64,000 bases of DNA. It comes from Prolixibacteraceae bacterium (GTDB lineage: Bacteria > Bacteroidota > Bacteroidia > Bacteroidales > Prolixibacteraceae). Positions 17,273 to 26,493 of this stretch are shown here, one piece after another; positions within the stretch are counted from its first letter, which is position 1; every line of letters starts with the position of its first letter. The stretch covers positions 1 to 64,000 of the forward strand of contig JABGRN010000020.1 of the NCBI GenBank assembly GCA_018648265.1, given 5' to 3'. The notes under the pieces were generated by a model that saw only the letters and a list, made by a program, of their open reading frames with translations, was not told the DNA's origin and did not search any database. The translations under genes were made by a program, and so were the position numbers.

Positions 17273-18085
17273 CTACTTTTGTATGCTTTTCTGCTGAATA
17301 TACTTTAAAATCAACTCATTATAATTTTCAACCAACACTTTAACAACTTCATTTTTTGAATTAAAAGTAACATTCCCCATTTGTTTTACAGGAAGGATTT
17401 TAGGAGAAGTGCCGGTTATAAAAACTGCCGTAAAATTATCTAATTCGCTTAATAAAATAATTTCCTCTTTAACCTGGAAACCAGCTTTTTTTGCTATTTC
17501 TATGATTTTCTGTCGGGTAATTCCCTGCAGCACTTTGTTTCCCTGAGGCGTTATTATTTCGTTTCCTTTAATAAAAAAAACATTACTGCGGCTACCTTCG
17601 GTTATCCGGTTCTTTTTATCCAACAACAAAACCTCGTAATAACCTTTCTCTTTAATTAATTGGTCAGCCATTTGCCGGACTGTGGTATGCAAGATTTTAA
17701 CATTCGGATTTTCACGTTCTGCATTTAACAAACCGCATTTTACTCCTGTCTTGTACATTTTTTCGGTAGGATAAGAACTAGCGATAAAAAAAGCTTTTAA
17801 ATTAGTTTTACATGAAATTAAAATATTGCCATTGTCAACCTCATTTTTTTCAATCAGTTTAAATAAAAAATTTTCGATTTGATATTTTGAAAACCGTATA
17901 GATCTCCCGACAATTTTTGCCGAACAATAAAAACGGTCCAAATGATCTTCCAAAAAAAGTGGAACTCCGTCGGATACCCGTAAAACTTCGTAAATACCAC
18001 CTTTGTTCTCGGATGAAATAAATGCGGTGTTTGCCTTTATTTCATCGTTGAAAACAAAAAATTTATGAAGTGGTAAAAGTGCCAT
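17273..18085 (-). CDS. PLP-dependent class IV aminotransferase
   Basis: This 270-residue protein is of the family containing branched-chain and D-amino-acid aminotransferases and aminodeoxychorismate lyase (PabC). Conserved parts are GIYEVLRVSDGVPLFLEDHLD, RITEGSRSNVFFI and KVLQGITRQKIIEIA. The PLP-binding lysine is probably the K of NVKILHTT: it lies 18 residues before GYYE, the same spacing as in D-amino-acid transaminases. Family members cannot be separated reliably by sequence. It is divergent from the next gene with a 49-base gap. Confidence 0.85.
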   Translation of the reverse strand: MALLPLHKFFVFNDEIKANTAFISSENKGGIYEVLRVSDGVPLFLEDHLDRFYCSAKIVGRSIRFSKYQIENFLFKLIEKNEVDNGNILISCKTNLKAFFIASSYPTEKMYKTGVKCGLLNAERENPNVKILHTTVRQMADQLIKEKGYYEVLLLDKKNRITEGSRSNVFFIKGNEIITPQGNKVLQGITRQKIIEIAKKAGFQVKEEIILLSELDNFTAVFITGTSPKILPVKQMGNVTFNSKNEVVKVLVENYNELILKYIQQKSIQK

Positions 18086-18134
18086 TTTCCATGATTTGTG
18101 GTAAATTTATTCATTTGTTTTAAATGAAATAAAA

Positions 18135-18695
18135 ATGAGTGACAAAATTCCGGTACCGATAACATTTAATCCACATAAACATCATTTAGAATTTCTAAAA
18201 GAAAAAATAAACAATTGGAAAAGTTTAAACTGGGAAAGTGTAGAAAAAGAAATTCTCTGTATTGGCAATAATTTAGTCGATTTTTATTTGGGATCACTCC
18301 AGGTTGAAGAAATTTGCAACGAGTGCATAAATTATTTTCGAAACGAAAAAATTACAGAAAAGGAAAGTTTACTATTTTGGTTAAAGCCGCTGAAACACAA
18401 AAAAATTCAATTATCGGACAAATCGTTCTGGTTAATAAAAGAAGGAATTGATGGTGATCGTTTTATTCATATCCACCCGGCAAAATATTCGCCATCTACA
18501 ATTCGTGTTCGGGCAATAACATTAAAAACTGTTATTGCGCTAAAAGTCCACTCAATTTCAATCGATAACGGAATAAAAGCGAATTTGCAGAATGTAAACC
18601 GTGTACGCACAGAATTTCTAAAACTTTCGCCAATAAAATCATTGCAACCCGAAAAAGGGATATTACATCTTTGGGAGCTTTTCGATAAAAATTAA
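18135..18695 (+). CDS. Hypothetical protein
   Basis: The 186-residue soluble protein has no signal peptide or membrane segment and no motif I recognise. It is helical and rich in Lys, Ile and Glu, with a notable DGDRFIHIHPAKYSPSTIRV stretch near residues 112-131. Codon use matches the neighbours, and the short divergent promoter gap with the aminotransferase supports a real gene. Its last 4 bases overlap the 3' end of the convergent LytTR regulator gene. Confidence 0.6.
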   Translation: MSDKIPVPITFNPHKHHLEFLKEKINNWKSLNWESVEKEILCIGNNLVDFYLGSLQVEEICNECINYFRNEKITEKESLLFWLKPLKHKKIQLSDKSFWLIKEGIDGDRFIHIHPAKYSPSTIRVRAITLKTVIALKVHSISIDNGIKANLQNVNRVRTEFLKLSPIKSLQPEKGILHLWELFDKN

Positions 18696-19426
18696 CCGTT
18701 TGTTCCGTTACCCTTATACTGCAAATTTTCCAAAACCGAATTTTTATAACTTCTGCCAATTGGCAACTCTTTTCCCGGAACTTCAATACTGGTTGAAGTA
18801 AAAGCTTCAATCTTGGCTAAAGAAACAATAAATGATTTATGAATCCGTAAAAAACTGCTATCCGGAAGTTTATCTCCCATGTTGGTCATGCTGGTTTTGG
18901 TAATTATTTTTTTCTTTTCGGTATAAATCTGAACATATTCACTTAAACCTTCAACATATAAAATTTCGTTTAAATGAACCTTAATAACCTTTTTATTTTC
19001 TTTCACGTAAATAAACTCTTCTTCATTTTTATGGCCTGAAGTAACAGGTGAAACATTTTTAATTTCTTCCTGGGCGAGCTGATAATATTTATTTACCGAT
19101 TTAAGAAACCGCTCGAATGTAATTGGCTTCAACAAATAATCAACTACGTCGAGTTCAAAACCGTCGATGGCATATTCGCGGTAGGCAGTTGTAATAATTA
19201 CTTTTGGCGGGTGTTTTAGTGTTTTAAGAAATTCGATACCTGTAATTTGTGGCATCTGAATATCCATAAACATTAAATCAACCTGGTGGGTTCGTAGAGC
19301 TTGCAGCGCTTTCATTGCGTCGCCGCACTCGGCAACAATTTCGAAGTTTTCCAACTTTTCGATGTGGTTGCGCATTAAATCACGTGCTAAAGGCTCATCA
19401 TCTACAACGAGGCATTTTGTTTTCAT
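18692..19426 (-). CDS. LytTR-family response regulator
   Basis: The 244-residue protein has an N-terminal receiver domain (VVDDEPLARDL; phospho-acceptor Asp in LMFMDIQMP near residue 55; YLLKPI for the conserved Lys) and a C-terminal LytTR DNA-binding domain (about 140-240) with YVEGLSEYVQIYTEKKK and FLRIHKSFIVSL. LytTR regulators bind direct repeats and are controlled by LytS-type kinases. It is the last gene of a four-gene unit with three upstream kinase-like genes and probably their common output. Confidence 0.92.
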   Translation of the reverse strand: MKTKCLVVDDEPLARDLMRNHIEKLENFEIVAECGDAMKALQALRTHQVDLMFMDIQMPQITGIEFLKTLKHPPKVIITTAYREYAIDGFELDVVDYLLKPITFERFLKSVNKYYQLAQEEIKNVSPVTSGHKNEEEFIYVKENKKVIKVHLNEILYVEGLSEYVQIYTEKKKIITKTSMTNMGDKLPDSSFLRIHKSFIVSLAKIEAFTSTSIEVPGKELPIGRSYKNSVLENLQYKGNGTNG

Positions 19427-19507
19427 GGCAAAAACGGGTTAGTTTTCTATGTTTTCTCAACTATGGCTATAAAATAAGTAGTAATTAAGTAAATAAATTA
19501 CAGGGTT

Positions 19508-20545
19508 TTAGTTAAAAATTTCTAAACTAAATTCCCTAAAGTTTTCATCTAAGTTTTCTATTAATCTATATTTTCCGGGAAAACTATAATTCAAACGCTT
19601 TTTTGTTATTTCTGTATTTTCATCATCTATTAAACGAAACTCATTTTCGCTCCAAATCGAAAACGAAAAAAGCAGATATTTTTTTTCCCCTTTAATAATG
19701 ACGCTGCTTTCAAACGAATCGTTACATCCATACACCATTTTTATTGCATTATTTAAAAAAGGCAGCAACAAAAGCGGCGGGACCACAAACGATTTCAGGT
19801 TTCCACTCACAATAAAATTACTTGTCAACCGGTCTCCAATGGCCAGTTTATGTATATCCAGGAATTCTTCAATTAGTTTTACTTCTAATTGCAAAGGAAT
19901 AAGTTCTTCGCGCCCTTCATATAAAAAACGGTTTAAAAAATTGGAGATTTTAATTATCATTTCGGGAGCTTTATCAGAATCGCTTGTTATTAACTGCTCC
20001 AATTCTTCCATCAAAGTTAATATTAACCTCGGCTGAAGTTGATACCTGTAAATTTCCAGCTCTGTCTCCATTTTCGATTGCAACAATTCCTCTTTTCTGT
20101 TTTTTGCCGAATACCACGAGCGCCCTGCTTTTATTGCAAGAAAAACCAAAATAATATAGAGGTTGCCTATTCCGCTAATTAGTATGTTTTTAAAATTTAA
20201 ATAGCCGGGGCTAAAAGATTTATCAACATCGAAAGGCTTAAAGACCAACTCGTTGCTAACCACAAGTTCAAGTGCCGAAAAAACAATCAGGAGTAAAATA
20301 AAACCCAACCCAAATAAAAAATAACGATGCCTGAAATAATTTTCGGAAAGCAGCCAGTACGCAATTAAATAGGTGTGGGCAACAAAAATCGGGAGTGTAA
20401 TTACATAATACAAAAACCACACAAAATACTCTTCAAAACCTTTACCAAGACTCTGGATTATTGTGAACGAGAATATCCACGATAACCAAAAAATAATGTG
20501 CAAAAGAATTTCTGCTTTATCGATATTTTTTCCGGCCAATCTCAA
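19508..20545 (-). CDS. Degenerate LytS-type histidine kinase (likely pseudokinase)
   Basis: A 345-residue protein with about four membrane segments and the layout of its two neighbours, but key residues are changed. Where the intact kinases have LQPHFLFNAMNNLYAL it has LQPRLILTLMEELEQL, losing the phospho-accepting His. The ATP N-box FIENCFKHG is replaced by FLNNAIKMVYG, and the G-box (GxGLxNxxxRL) is absent. It starts at TTG 20545, overlapping the preceding gene by 29 bases. It is full length with an intact frame, so it looks like a retained sensor or partner lacking catalysis rather than simple decay. Confidence 0.75.
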   Translation of the reverse strand: MRLAGKNIDKAEILLHIIFWLSWIFSFTIIQSLGKGFEEYFVWFLYYVITLPIFVAHTYLIAYWLLSENYFRHRYFLFGLGFILLLIVFSALELVVSNELVFKPFDVDKSFSPGYLNFKNILISGIGNLYIILVFLAIKAGRSWYSAKNRKEELLQSKMETELEIYRYQLQPRLILTLMEELEQLITSDSDKAPEMIIKISNFLNRFLYEGREELIPLQLEVKLIEEFLDIHKLAIGDRLTSNFIVSGNLKSFVVPPLLLLPFLNNAIKMVYGCNDSFESSVIIKGEKKYLLFSFSIWSENEFRLIDDENTEITKKRLNYSFPGKYRLIENLDENFREFSLEIFN

Positions 20546-21611
20546 TTTCAGTTTCTTTTAATTCTAAATTTACCTTAAACGACGTATCCTTATTATCAAG
20601 TGTTAATGAATATCCTTTTTTTGAATACAAAATTTCCAGGCGTTTTCTTAAATTTTTTAACCCGTGACCATCATTTTCTTCCAAATCTGAGTTAATATAC
20701 GATTTTGGTTTGCTGTTTTCGGTTACCAAAACTATTTTTCCCAAATCTGTATTAACTAAAATTTTTATCCAGGGCTTTCCGGCATCGAAACTGCTTCCAT
20801 GTTTAAAACAATTCTCAACCAAAAAAAACAAAATCATTGGTGGAATTCTTACCGAATTTAAATTGCCATTACTAATGTACTCTACTTTCAGGCGTTTTCC
20901 GTACCTTAATTTTTCGAGTTGAATGTAATTTTCAACCAGTGAAACTTCCTGCTGTAACTCAACAAAATCTTTCTGGCTTTCATCAATAATATAATTCAAA
21001 ACAATTTTTATCCGCGTTATAACTTCTTTTGTTTTTGTAGGGTGAAGCAGCGAAAGTGCATACAAATTATTAATTGTGTTGAAAAGGAAATGAGGATCGA
21101 ATTGTGATTGTAAAAGTTTACTCTGGGCTTCTTTATTCTGGACTTCCAGTTTTTTACGAAAACTTTCGGCGTACAAATAATCCTTAACGTATTTAGCAAT
21201 GCAAAAGAATGCAACAATAAAAGTCATGTCTTTTGTATTAACAACTATAAACCGAAGGTTCATAATTCCGCTGCGTTGCATATTTTCGGGCGAAATTGAA
21301 GAATAAAATATATGATCGGAAATCACCAGTTTTATTGCCGACAAACCTATCCCTACCAACAAAAACAATAACATAAACCAGATTACCTTCCTTTTTATCA
21401 GATACTCGGGAATTAGCAAGAAAATGGTAATGTAGGCGTAGGCAAAGAAAAACAAAGAGTTGATAAAAGTTACCCAAAGTGTATTCAAAAAAGTACCAGA
21501 GCTATTTTGTACAAAAAAAATGTAAGTAAAAAGAAATACTATTATCAGGAAAAAAACAAAATGCCTGAAAAAGCGAAACTTAATTCTGTTATCGTAAATT
21601 AGTTTATTCAT
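20517..21611 (-). CDS. LytS-type sensor histidine kinase
   Basis: The 364-residue kinase has four predicted membrane segments (about 15-150), a coiled-coil linker, the phospho-acceptor motif SQFDPHFLFNTINNLYALSL, the N-box FFLVENCFKHGSSF and the G-box GHGLKNLRKRLEILY. This is the His_kinase/HATPase pair typical of the LytS/AlgZ family. It starts one base after the stop of the kinase at 21613 and overlaps the degenerate kinase at its own 3' end, so the unit should be cotranscribed and coupled. Confidence 0.9.
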   Translation of the reverse strand: MNKLIYDNRIKFRFFRHFVFFLIIVFLFTYIFFVQNSSGTFLNTLWVTFINSLFFFAYAYITIFLLIPEYLIKRKVIWFMLLFLLVGIGLSAIKLVISDHIFYSSISPENMQRSGIMNLRFIVVNTKDMTFIVAFFCIAKYVKDYLYAESFRKKLEVQNKEAQSKLLQSQFDPHFLFNTINNLYALSLLHPTKTKEVITRIKIVLNYIIDESQKDFVELQQEVSLVENYIQLEKLRYGKRLKVEYISNGNLNSVRIPPMILFFLVENCFKHGSSFDAGKPWIKILVNTDLGKIVLVTENSKPKSYINSDLEENDGHGLKNLRKRLEILYSKKGYSLTLDNKDTSFKVNLELKETEIEIGRKKYR

Positions 21612-21612
21612 T

Positions 21613-22647
21613 TTACTTTGTTATCCTCAACCAAACAATAAATTTACTTTTTTCGTCTGTTATATTTAAATTGTATTTGTCATGATAAATTATATCGAGC
21701 CTTTTTTTTACATTCATCAATCCAATTCCCCCTTTTGTGTTTTCTTTAATATTTTGATTTTGAGATGGTTTGCTATTTTCACAATTAAAAATAATACTAT
21801 TTCCAGCAACCTCAAGTTTAATCTTTATAAACGGATTCTCAGAATCATTACTTGTGCCATGTTTAAAACAGTTTTCAATAAAAGCAAATAACAACATTGG
21901 GGCAATTTTCATTTTCTCAACCGTACCTATTACTTCAAAATCCAGCTTCAAACGACTTCCGTAACGCATTTTTTCCAAATCAATAAAATTCCCGATTAGT
22001 TTAATTTCCTTTTCTAATGTTATTTCCGCTTCGTTGCACTCGTACAGCACCGAACTCAATAATTCTGATATTTTAGCAATTCCTTCAGAAGTTTTCGACG
22101 ATTTCTCCAACGAAAGTGCGTATAAATTATTCATTGCATTAAACAAAAAATGAGGTTGCAACTGCGATTTTAAAAGGCTTAATTCGGTTTTAAGGTTGCG
22201 TTTCTCCATTTCATGTTTTTCCTGTTGTTGATCGAACCATTTTTTTACAATTTTTACGGCAAACGCAATGGCTACCATAAAATTTGTTTCCAACATTAAG
22301 TAAAGAAAAGTGACGCCAAACAAGGAATTAAAAGTAACAGGCAATGAATTGAGCATTCGTAAAAAGATACGTTCTCCCAGGGTAACAGCAAAAAGTAATG
22401 AGAATTCCAGCAGAACGGTTATCAACAATTTCCGCTTCTTCAAATAAAAAGGTAAAATAGAATAAATAGTTAAATAAGTTGCCAGCATAATAAATGGCAA
22501 CATACAAAGCGACTCCAGTAAATACCAACTATAGTCGTTTCCGTACTTTCCGTAAATCAATCCAAAAAACAAAACATAAAACAACCAGAATAAAAAATGG
22601 GTGAGAATCCTTTTATTTTGCCATTTAAAATTTTTGTGCTGACTCAC
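21613..22647 (-). CDS. LytS-type sensor histidine kinase
   Basis: This 344-residue kinase is the first gene of the operon and starts with GTG. It has four N-terminal membrane segments, then SQLQPHFLFNAMNNLYALSL (His acceptor), FAFIENCFKHGTSN (N-box) and GGIGLMNVKKRLDIIY (G-box). It is paralogous to the two kinases downstream, and its intact motifs predict an active enzyme that passes phosphate to the LytTR regulator at 18692. The input signal is unknown; the sensor region is all membrane with short loops. Confidence 0.9.
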   Translation of the reverse strand: MSQHKNFKWQNKRILTHFLFWLFYVLFFGLIYGKYGNDYSWYLLESLCMLPFIMLATYLTIYSILPFYLKKRKLLITVLLEFSLLFAVTLGERIFLRMLNSLPVTFNSLFGVTFLYLMLETNFMVAIAFAVKIVKKWFDQQQEKHEMEKRNLKTELSLLKSQLQPHFLFNAMNNLYALSLEKSSKTSEGIAKISELLSSVLYECNEAEITLEKEIKLIGNFIDLEKMRYGSRLKLDFEVIGTVEKMKIAPMLLFAFIENCFKHGTSNDSENPFIKIKLEVAGNSIIFNCENSKPSQNQNIKENTKGGIGLMNVKKRLDIIYHDKYNLNITDEKSKFIVWLRITK

Positions 22648-22792
22648 ATTATGATTTTTTTGATTAAAGATATAAACATAAATGTGTTTGAAGAAACGCT
22701 TTGCTTAAAATCAAGATCCTAAAACTGGTTAAAAACAATCGTTTGTAGATTGAAATTTATATTTGGTATAAACAAAGCTGTTGTTTATTGAA

Positions 22793-22820
22793 AAACCCTG
22801 TGCAGGTTATCACAGGGTTT
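22793..22820. repeat. Stem-loop AAACCCTGTG/CACAGGGTTT
   Basis: A perfect 10-bp inverted repeat with an 8-base loop lies about 100 bases beyond the terminator of the gene at 22963 and upstream of the kinase operon. On the minus strand it is followed by a short T-run, so it may be a second terminator or a repeat. With the terminator at 22889-22920 it is the only structure in the 315-bp gap. Confidence 0.45.
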
Positions 22821-22888
22821 AAAATTGAGATTTAGGGTACATGGCTTATCTCACCATGTTATTTTTGTAGCCTTCAATTTTATCCATT

Positions 22889-22920
22889 AAAAAAGCCCCC
22901 ACCCTCTGGCGGGGGCCTTT
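22889..22920 (-). terminator. Rho-independent terminator
   Basis: On the minus strand AAAGGCCCCC and GGGGGCTTTTTT form a strong GC stem with a 10-base loop ending in a T-run. It lies about 43 bases after the stop codon of the secreted protein gene at 22963-23454. Confidence 0.85.
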
Positions 22921-22962
22921 GATTTTCATACTTCTATGAAAAAAATTGCGCTGTTTATGTTT

Positions 22963-23454
22963 TTAAAAATTAGCCTGGTACTCGTCGTTTACCATACTTG
23001 GGAAATAGCATGCAATTAATCCTAAAAGCTCATCGTCTGTTTTTGGGTTTTGGCAAATTACACGCTGAGCATAGTAGCTTACTTTGTTCAACTTGGCCAA
23101 ATTAGCCTCGGTTGGTAGTTCCTGGTATTGTGGTTCAATCTTTTTTACCCCAAAAACCCCGTTGTCGCATTTGTATTCTATCTCAAACTCATCAGAACGT
23201 ACAATAAAACTGGTACATTTCTTTTCACAAACAACACCTATTTGAATTGGATGTTTGGTGTTTTCGTAAGTTAAATCGTAGGTTTTAAGTACTTTGTTGT
23301 TTACAACCATCGGAGCATCGGAATTTACGATGGTATATCTTCCAAAATCGGTTAAGGAACTGCCGTTCAAAGCTTTTCCATCTTTAATTTTTGCTGAAGC
23401 CGCGAGACTTAGCATCGCCACACAAATTGTTAAAATAATTAATCTAGTTTTCAT
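22963..23454 (-). CDS. Secreted hypothetical protein
   Basis: The 163-residue protein has a clear signal peptide (MKTRLIILTICVAMLSLAASA) and four or more cysteines (VVCEKKCTSFI, EYKCDNGVFG, RVICQNPK, IACYFP) that could pair in the periplasm. No domain is recognised. The gene is well delimited: a TATATTTG -7 element 30 bases upstream and a strong terminator downstream, so it is a monocistronic, probably well expressed gene. Confidence 0.7.
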   Translation of the reverse strand: MKTRLIILTICVAMLSLAASAKIKDGKALNGSSLTDFGRYTIVNSDAPMVVNNKVLKTYDLTYENTKHPIQIGVVCEKKCTSFIVRSDEFEIEYKCDNGVFGVKKIEPQYQELPTEANLAKLNKVSYYAQRVICQNPKTDDELLGLIACYFPSMVNDEYQANF

Positions 23455-23483
23455 GATATTAAATGTTTATTGTTTCACTGGTT

Positions 23484-23491
23484 CAAATATA
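23484..23491 (-). promoter_or_regulatory. -7 promoter element (TATATTTG)
   Basis: An exact TAnnTTTG match on the minus strand 30 bases before the ATG at 23454. No clear TTTG is visible at -33. Together with the + strand element at 23732, this is what the 318-bp gap between the divergent genes holds. Confidence 0.45.
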
Positions 23492-23731
23492 TGTAAGCAA
23501 TTGAATCGTAGATTTTTAATTCAATAAGCAACCTGCTTTCCCATATAAAGGGTACATATTATACTGCAAAGTAATTTCAAAGTCGTTTGTAGGTATTTTG
23601 TTGCATTTTGCAGTTTCAATTTGAATTTTACTGAATTTAAAGTAAAGTCAACGACAAATTCCCACTTTTTGTGAGAACTTTAATATTGGTTTTTAACTTA
23701 TAATTTCAGAACTAAATGTTTTTGATTTTTA

Positions 23732-23739
23732 TATTTTTG
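23732..23739 (+). promoter_or_regulatory. -7 promoter element (TATTTTTG)
   Basis: TATTTTTG matches TAnnTTTG and lies 33 bases before the GH92 start codon. The region is very AT-rich, so chance matches are possible. Confidence 0.35.
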
Positions 23740-23772
23740 CCATTCGTTTTAATTTTACAAAAATTTTGATTT

Positions 23773-26028
23773 ATGAATATTTTACGATTTAATTTATTTC
23801 TTGCGGCTATTGTATTATTACTCACATCTTGTAAGCAAAAAGAGGAAAAGAATTATATCCAATTTGTTGACCCATTGATAGGTACAGCACCGGCCTCTAC
23901 TTTAGCCGCGAAACAAAATCCTGGCGATCATGTAGATAATGGTCAAACCATTCCCGCTGTAACAGCACCTTTTGGAATGACACAGTGGACCCCACAAACT
24001 TATACAAGCGAGAAAAAATGTTTAGCTCCTTTCTACTACGGAACAAAAAATTTACAAGGATTCAGGGCAACTCACTGGACGAGTGGTTCGTGTGTTCAGG
24101 ATTACGGTAGTTTTACCGTATTTCCAACATCGGTAACTAACAATTTTAGCCATTTGCCAAAACAAAGGGAAACCATGTATTTGTATAATAGTGGCAATGC
24201 ATCGCCTGCCTACAGCTCGGTTCACTTTCCCAGGTACAATATTATTACCGAGATAACTGCAACAAAACGAGCCGGTTTTTTTCGGTTCTCCTGGCTACTG
24301 CCCGAAAATCCAACCATAATTATCGACGTTAACAGCGACGAAGGTGAGGGTTTTATAAAAATTGATATTGAAAACCAGGAAATCGTTGGGTACAATCCGG
24401 TACACCGAATTTACAATGGAGTAGGCAAGCCAGCAGGATTTAATGGTTATTTTGTGGCTAAATTCGATAAAGAAATTGTTAAACATGGAACTTATGCCGG
24501 CACGGAATATATCCATGGCACTACCGAACAAAGTAACAAAGAACAAATTGGGGCTTACGCTACTTTCGATTTGGGTGATGCAGGAATATTAAAATTAAAA
24601 ATGGGGACTTCGTTTACCAGCATCGAAAATGCCAGAAAAAATCTGGAAGTTGAAATTCCCGATTGGGATTTTGAAAAAACCAAAATGGAATTGGAAGATA
24701 CCTGGAATTCACAATTAGCAAAAATTGATATTGAAGGTGGAACCAACGATGAACTTACCAAGTTTTATACTGCATTGTATCACAGTTTAATTCACCCTCG
24801 TTTGTACAGCGATGTTAACGGAGATTATCCTGGTTTTAACGGAGATTCAACAATTCACAAAGCAAACGGTTTTGAATATTATGGAGATTTTTCGAACTGG
24901 GATATTTACCGGGCACAAATGCCCTTACTCAGTTTAATTGCTCCTGACGAATATTTAAACATGGTTAAATCGCTTATTGTAAAGGCAGAGCAAGGGGATT
25001 GGCTACCTATTTTCCCAATGTGGAACAGCTATACTTCGGCAATGATTGGCGACCACAGCAGTTCAATAATTGCTGACGCTTTTATGAAGGGTTTCGATTT
25101 TGATATTGAAAAAGCATATTATTACATGCGGAAAAACGCCTTCGAAAGCCCAAAAAATATCGAAGATTATATAGATGGAAAAGGCAGGCGTGCAATCGAA
25201 TCTTATCTCGAGTTCGGGTACATCCCCTTAGAAGATGAAGTACCTGAGGCATTTCATAAACAAGAACAGGTTTCGCGTACCCTTGAATATGCATACAACG
25301 ATTGGGCAGTGGCGCAAGTAGCGGAAAAACTAGGCAAAACAGAAGATTTCAATGAACTTTCGGCAAGGGCATTAAATTATACAAATGTTTTTAACCCGGA
25401 AAAAGGTTGGGTTTGTGGCAGGTTTGGCGATGGAACTTTTACCGATGAATTCGAAGCAACCAAAAATATGCCCTACATTACCGAGGGGACACCGAAACAC
25501 TACACTTGGTATGTTCCGCACGATGTGGAAGGTTTGATAGAACAAATAGGTGGAAAAGAAAAATTTCGCCATGAATTAAACCTGTTTATCGACAATAAAG
25601 AATACTGGCATGGAAACGAACCAAGCCATCAAATTCCTTATCTATTTAATTATGTAGGTGACTGGGAAAAGACACAGGAAACTGTTAAGAATCTTTTAAA
25701 TACCGAATATGGTGTTGGTCCCGGTGGATTATCGGGAAACGACGATGCCGGGCAAATGTCGGCATGGTATGTTTTTGGTGCTATGGGTTTTTACCCGGTT
25801 TGCCCGGGAAGTAACGAATATCAGCTTTCCTCACCAATATTCAAAAAAGTAACTTTGAATTTAGATAAAAAATATTACCCCGGTGAAAAATTTATAATTG
25901 ATACCCAAACTAATAGTAACAAAAAGCCATTTTCGGCAGTAAAATTAAATGGAAAAATAATTGAACCGGTGATTTCTCACGGCGATATTCAAAAAAGGGG
26001 CAAGCTTAAATTTTTACAGGAAGAGTAA
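23773..26028 (+). CDS. GH92-family alpha-mannosidase lipoprotein
   Basis: This 751-residue protein starts with a lipoprotein signal (lipobox LLTSC). The GH92 N-terminal domain begins FVDPLIGTAPAST and has TIPAVTAPFGMTQWTPQT; the catalytic domain contains HSLIHPRLYSDVNGDYPG, EYYGDFSNWDIYRAQMPL and the hallmark GPGGLSGNDDAGQMSAWYVF. GH92 enzymes are Ca2+-dependent exo-alpha-mannosidases, mostly alpha-1,2, acting on N-glycan or yeast-type mannan. The lipid anchor suggests periplasmic or surface action. It stands alone, with no SusCD pair in the window. Confidence 0.93.
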   Translation: MNILRFNLFLAAIVLLLTSCKQKEEKNYIQFVDPLIGTAPASTLAAKQNPGDHVDNGQTIPAVTAPFGMTQWTPQTYTSEKKCLAPFYYGTKNLQGFRATHWTSGSCVQDYGSFTVFPTSVTNNFSHLPKQRETMYLYNSGNASPAYSSVHFPRYNIITEITATKRAGFFRFSWLLPENPTIIIDVNSDEGEGFIKIDIENQEIVGYNPVHRIYNGVGKPAGFNGYFVAKFDKEIVKHGTYAGTEYIHGTTEQSNKEQIGAYATFDLGDAGILKLKMGTSFTSIENARKNLEVEIPDWDFEKTKMELEDTWNSQLAKIDIEGGTNDELTKFYTALYHSLIHPRLYSDVNGDYPGFNGDSTIHKANGFEYYGDFSNWDIYRAQMPLLSLIAPDEYLNMVKSLIVKAEQGDWLPIFPMWNSYTSAMIGDHSSSIIADAFMKGFDFDIEKAYYYMRKNAFESPKNIEDYIDGKGRRAIESYLEFGYIPLEDEVPEAFHKQEQVSRTLEYAYNDWAVAQVAEKLGKTEDFNELSARALNYTNVFNPEKGWVCGRFGDGTFTDEFEATKNMPYITEGTPKHYTWYVPHDVEGLIEQIGGKEKFRHELNLFIDNKEYWHGNEPSHQIPYLFNYVGDWEKTQETVKNLLNTEYGVGPGGLSGNDDAGQMSAWYVFGAMGFYPVCPGSNEYQLSSPIFKKVTLNLDKKYYPGEKFIIDTQTNSNKKPFSAVKLNGKIIEPVISHGDIQKRGKLKFLQEE

Positions 26029-26058
26029 TTCTGTTTTTTAACTTTAAATGAACTACCC

Positions 26059-26124
26059 CGCCGCAAGTGGACAGGGGGTATCATGATGGATTAATAATTT
26101 TATTTTTCGCCGCAAGCGACGGGG
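26059..26124. repeat. Pair of CGCCGCAAG repeats downstream of GH92 gene
   Basis: CGCCGCAAGTGGACAGGGG (26059-26077) and CGCCGCAAGCGACGGGG (26108-26124) are two imperfect copies of one GC-rich unit in an AT-rich setting. They resemble remnants of an intergenic repeat placed between the GH92 gene and the MITE-like element. Confidence 0.4.
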
Positions 26125-26243
26125 AATTTAACCCAGAGAAATTAAAATGAAAGAAAAATGGATTGAAAGCAAAAATATATTTATGCACCTTTTCGAAAGA
26201 AGCGCCACCTTTGAACTTTTATAAATTATTATTTAAGAGTTAC

Positions 26244-26414
26244 TTAAGGGCATCTCAAAAAACTCATTTCTTTCAAAAAATGAAGATAATGAATAATATG
26301 CAAGGCATAATTTTTTAGAATAGCCGTAGCTATTTCAAAAAATTATAACGCAGTCAGATTGTTTATTATCTTCTTTCCCGAAGGGGTTTTCAGAGTTTTT
26401 AGAGATGCCTTTAA
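26244..26414 (+). mobile_element. MITE-like 171-bp element
   Basis: The ends TTAAGGGCATCTCaAAAAACTC and GAGTTTTTaGAGATGCCTTTAA form terminal inverted repeats of about 22 bp. Inside, ATAATTTTTTAGAATAGC and GCTATTTCAAAAAATTAT form a central hairpin, so the whole element can fold into one long imperfect stem. There is no coding capacity. A second copy, inverted and cut by the window edge, is at 1-54. It fills the gap between the GH92 gene and the PAS kinase. Confidence 0.75.
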
Positions 26415-26493
26415 ACAAATTATAAAAATATCCGTTTTTTATTTTAATTAAAGTTATAAATCATTAATTTTAACTTCATTTTTAAATAATAAA

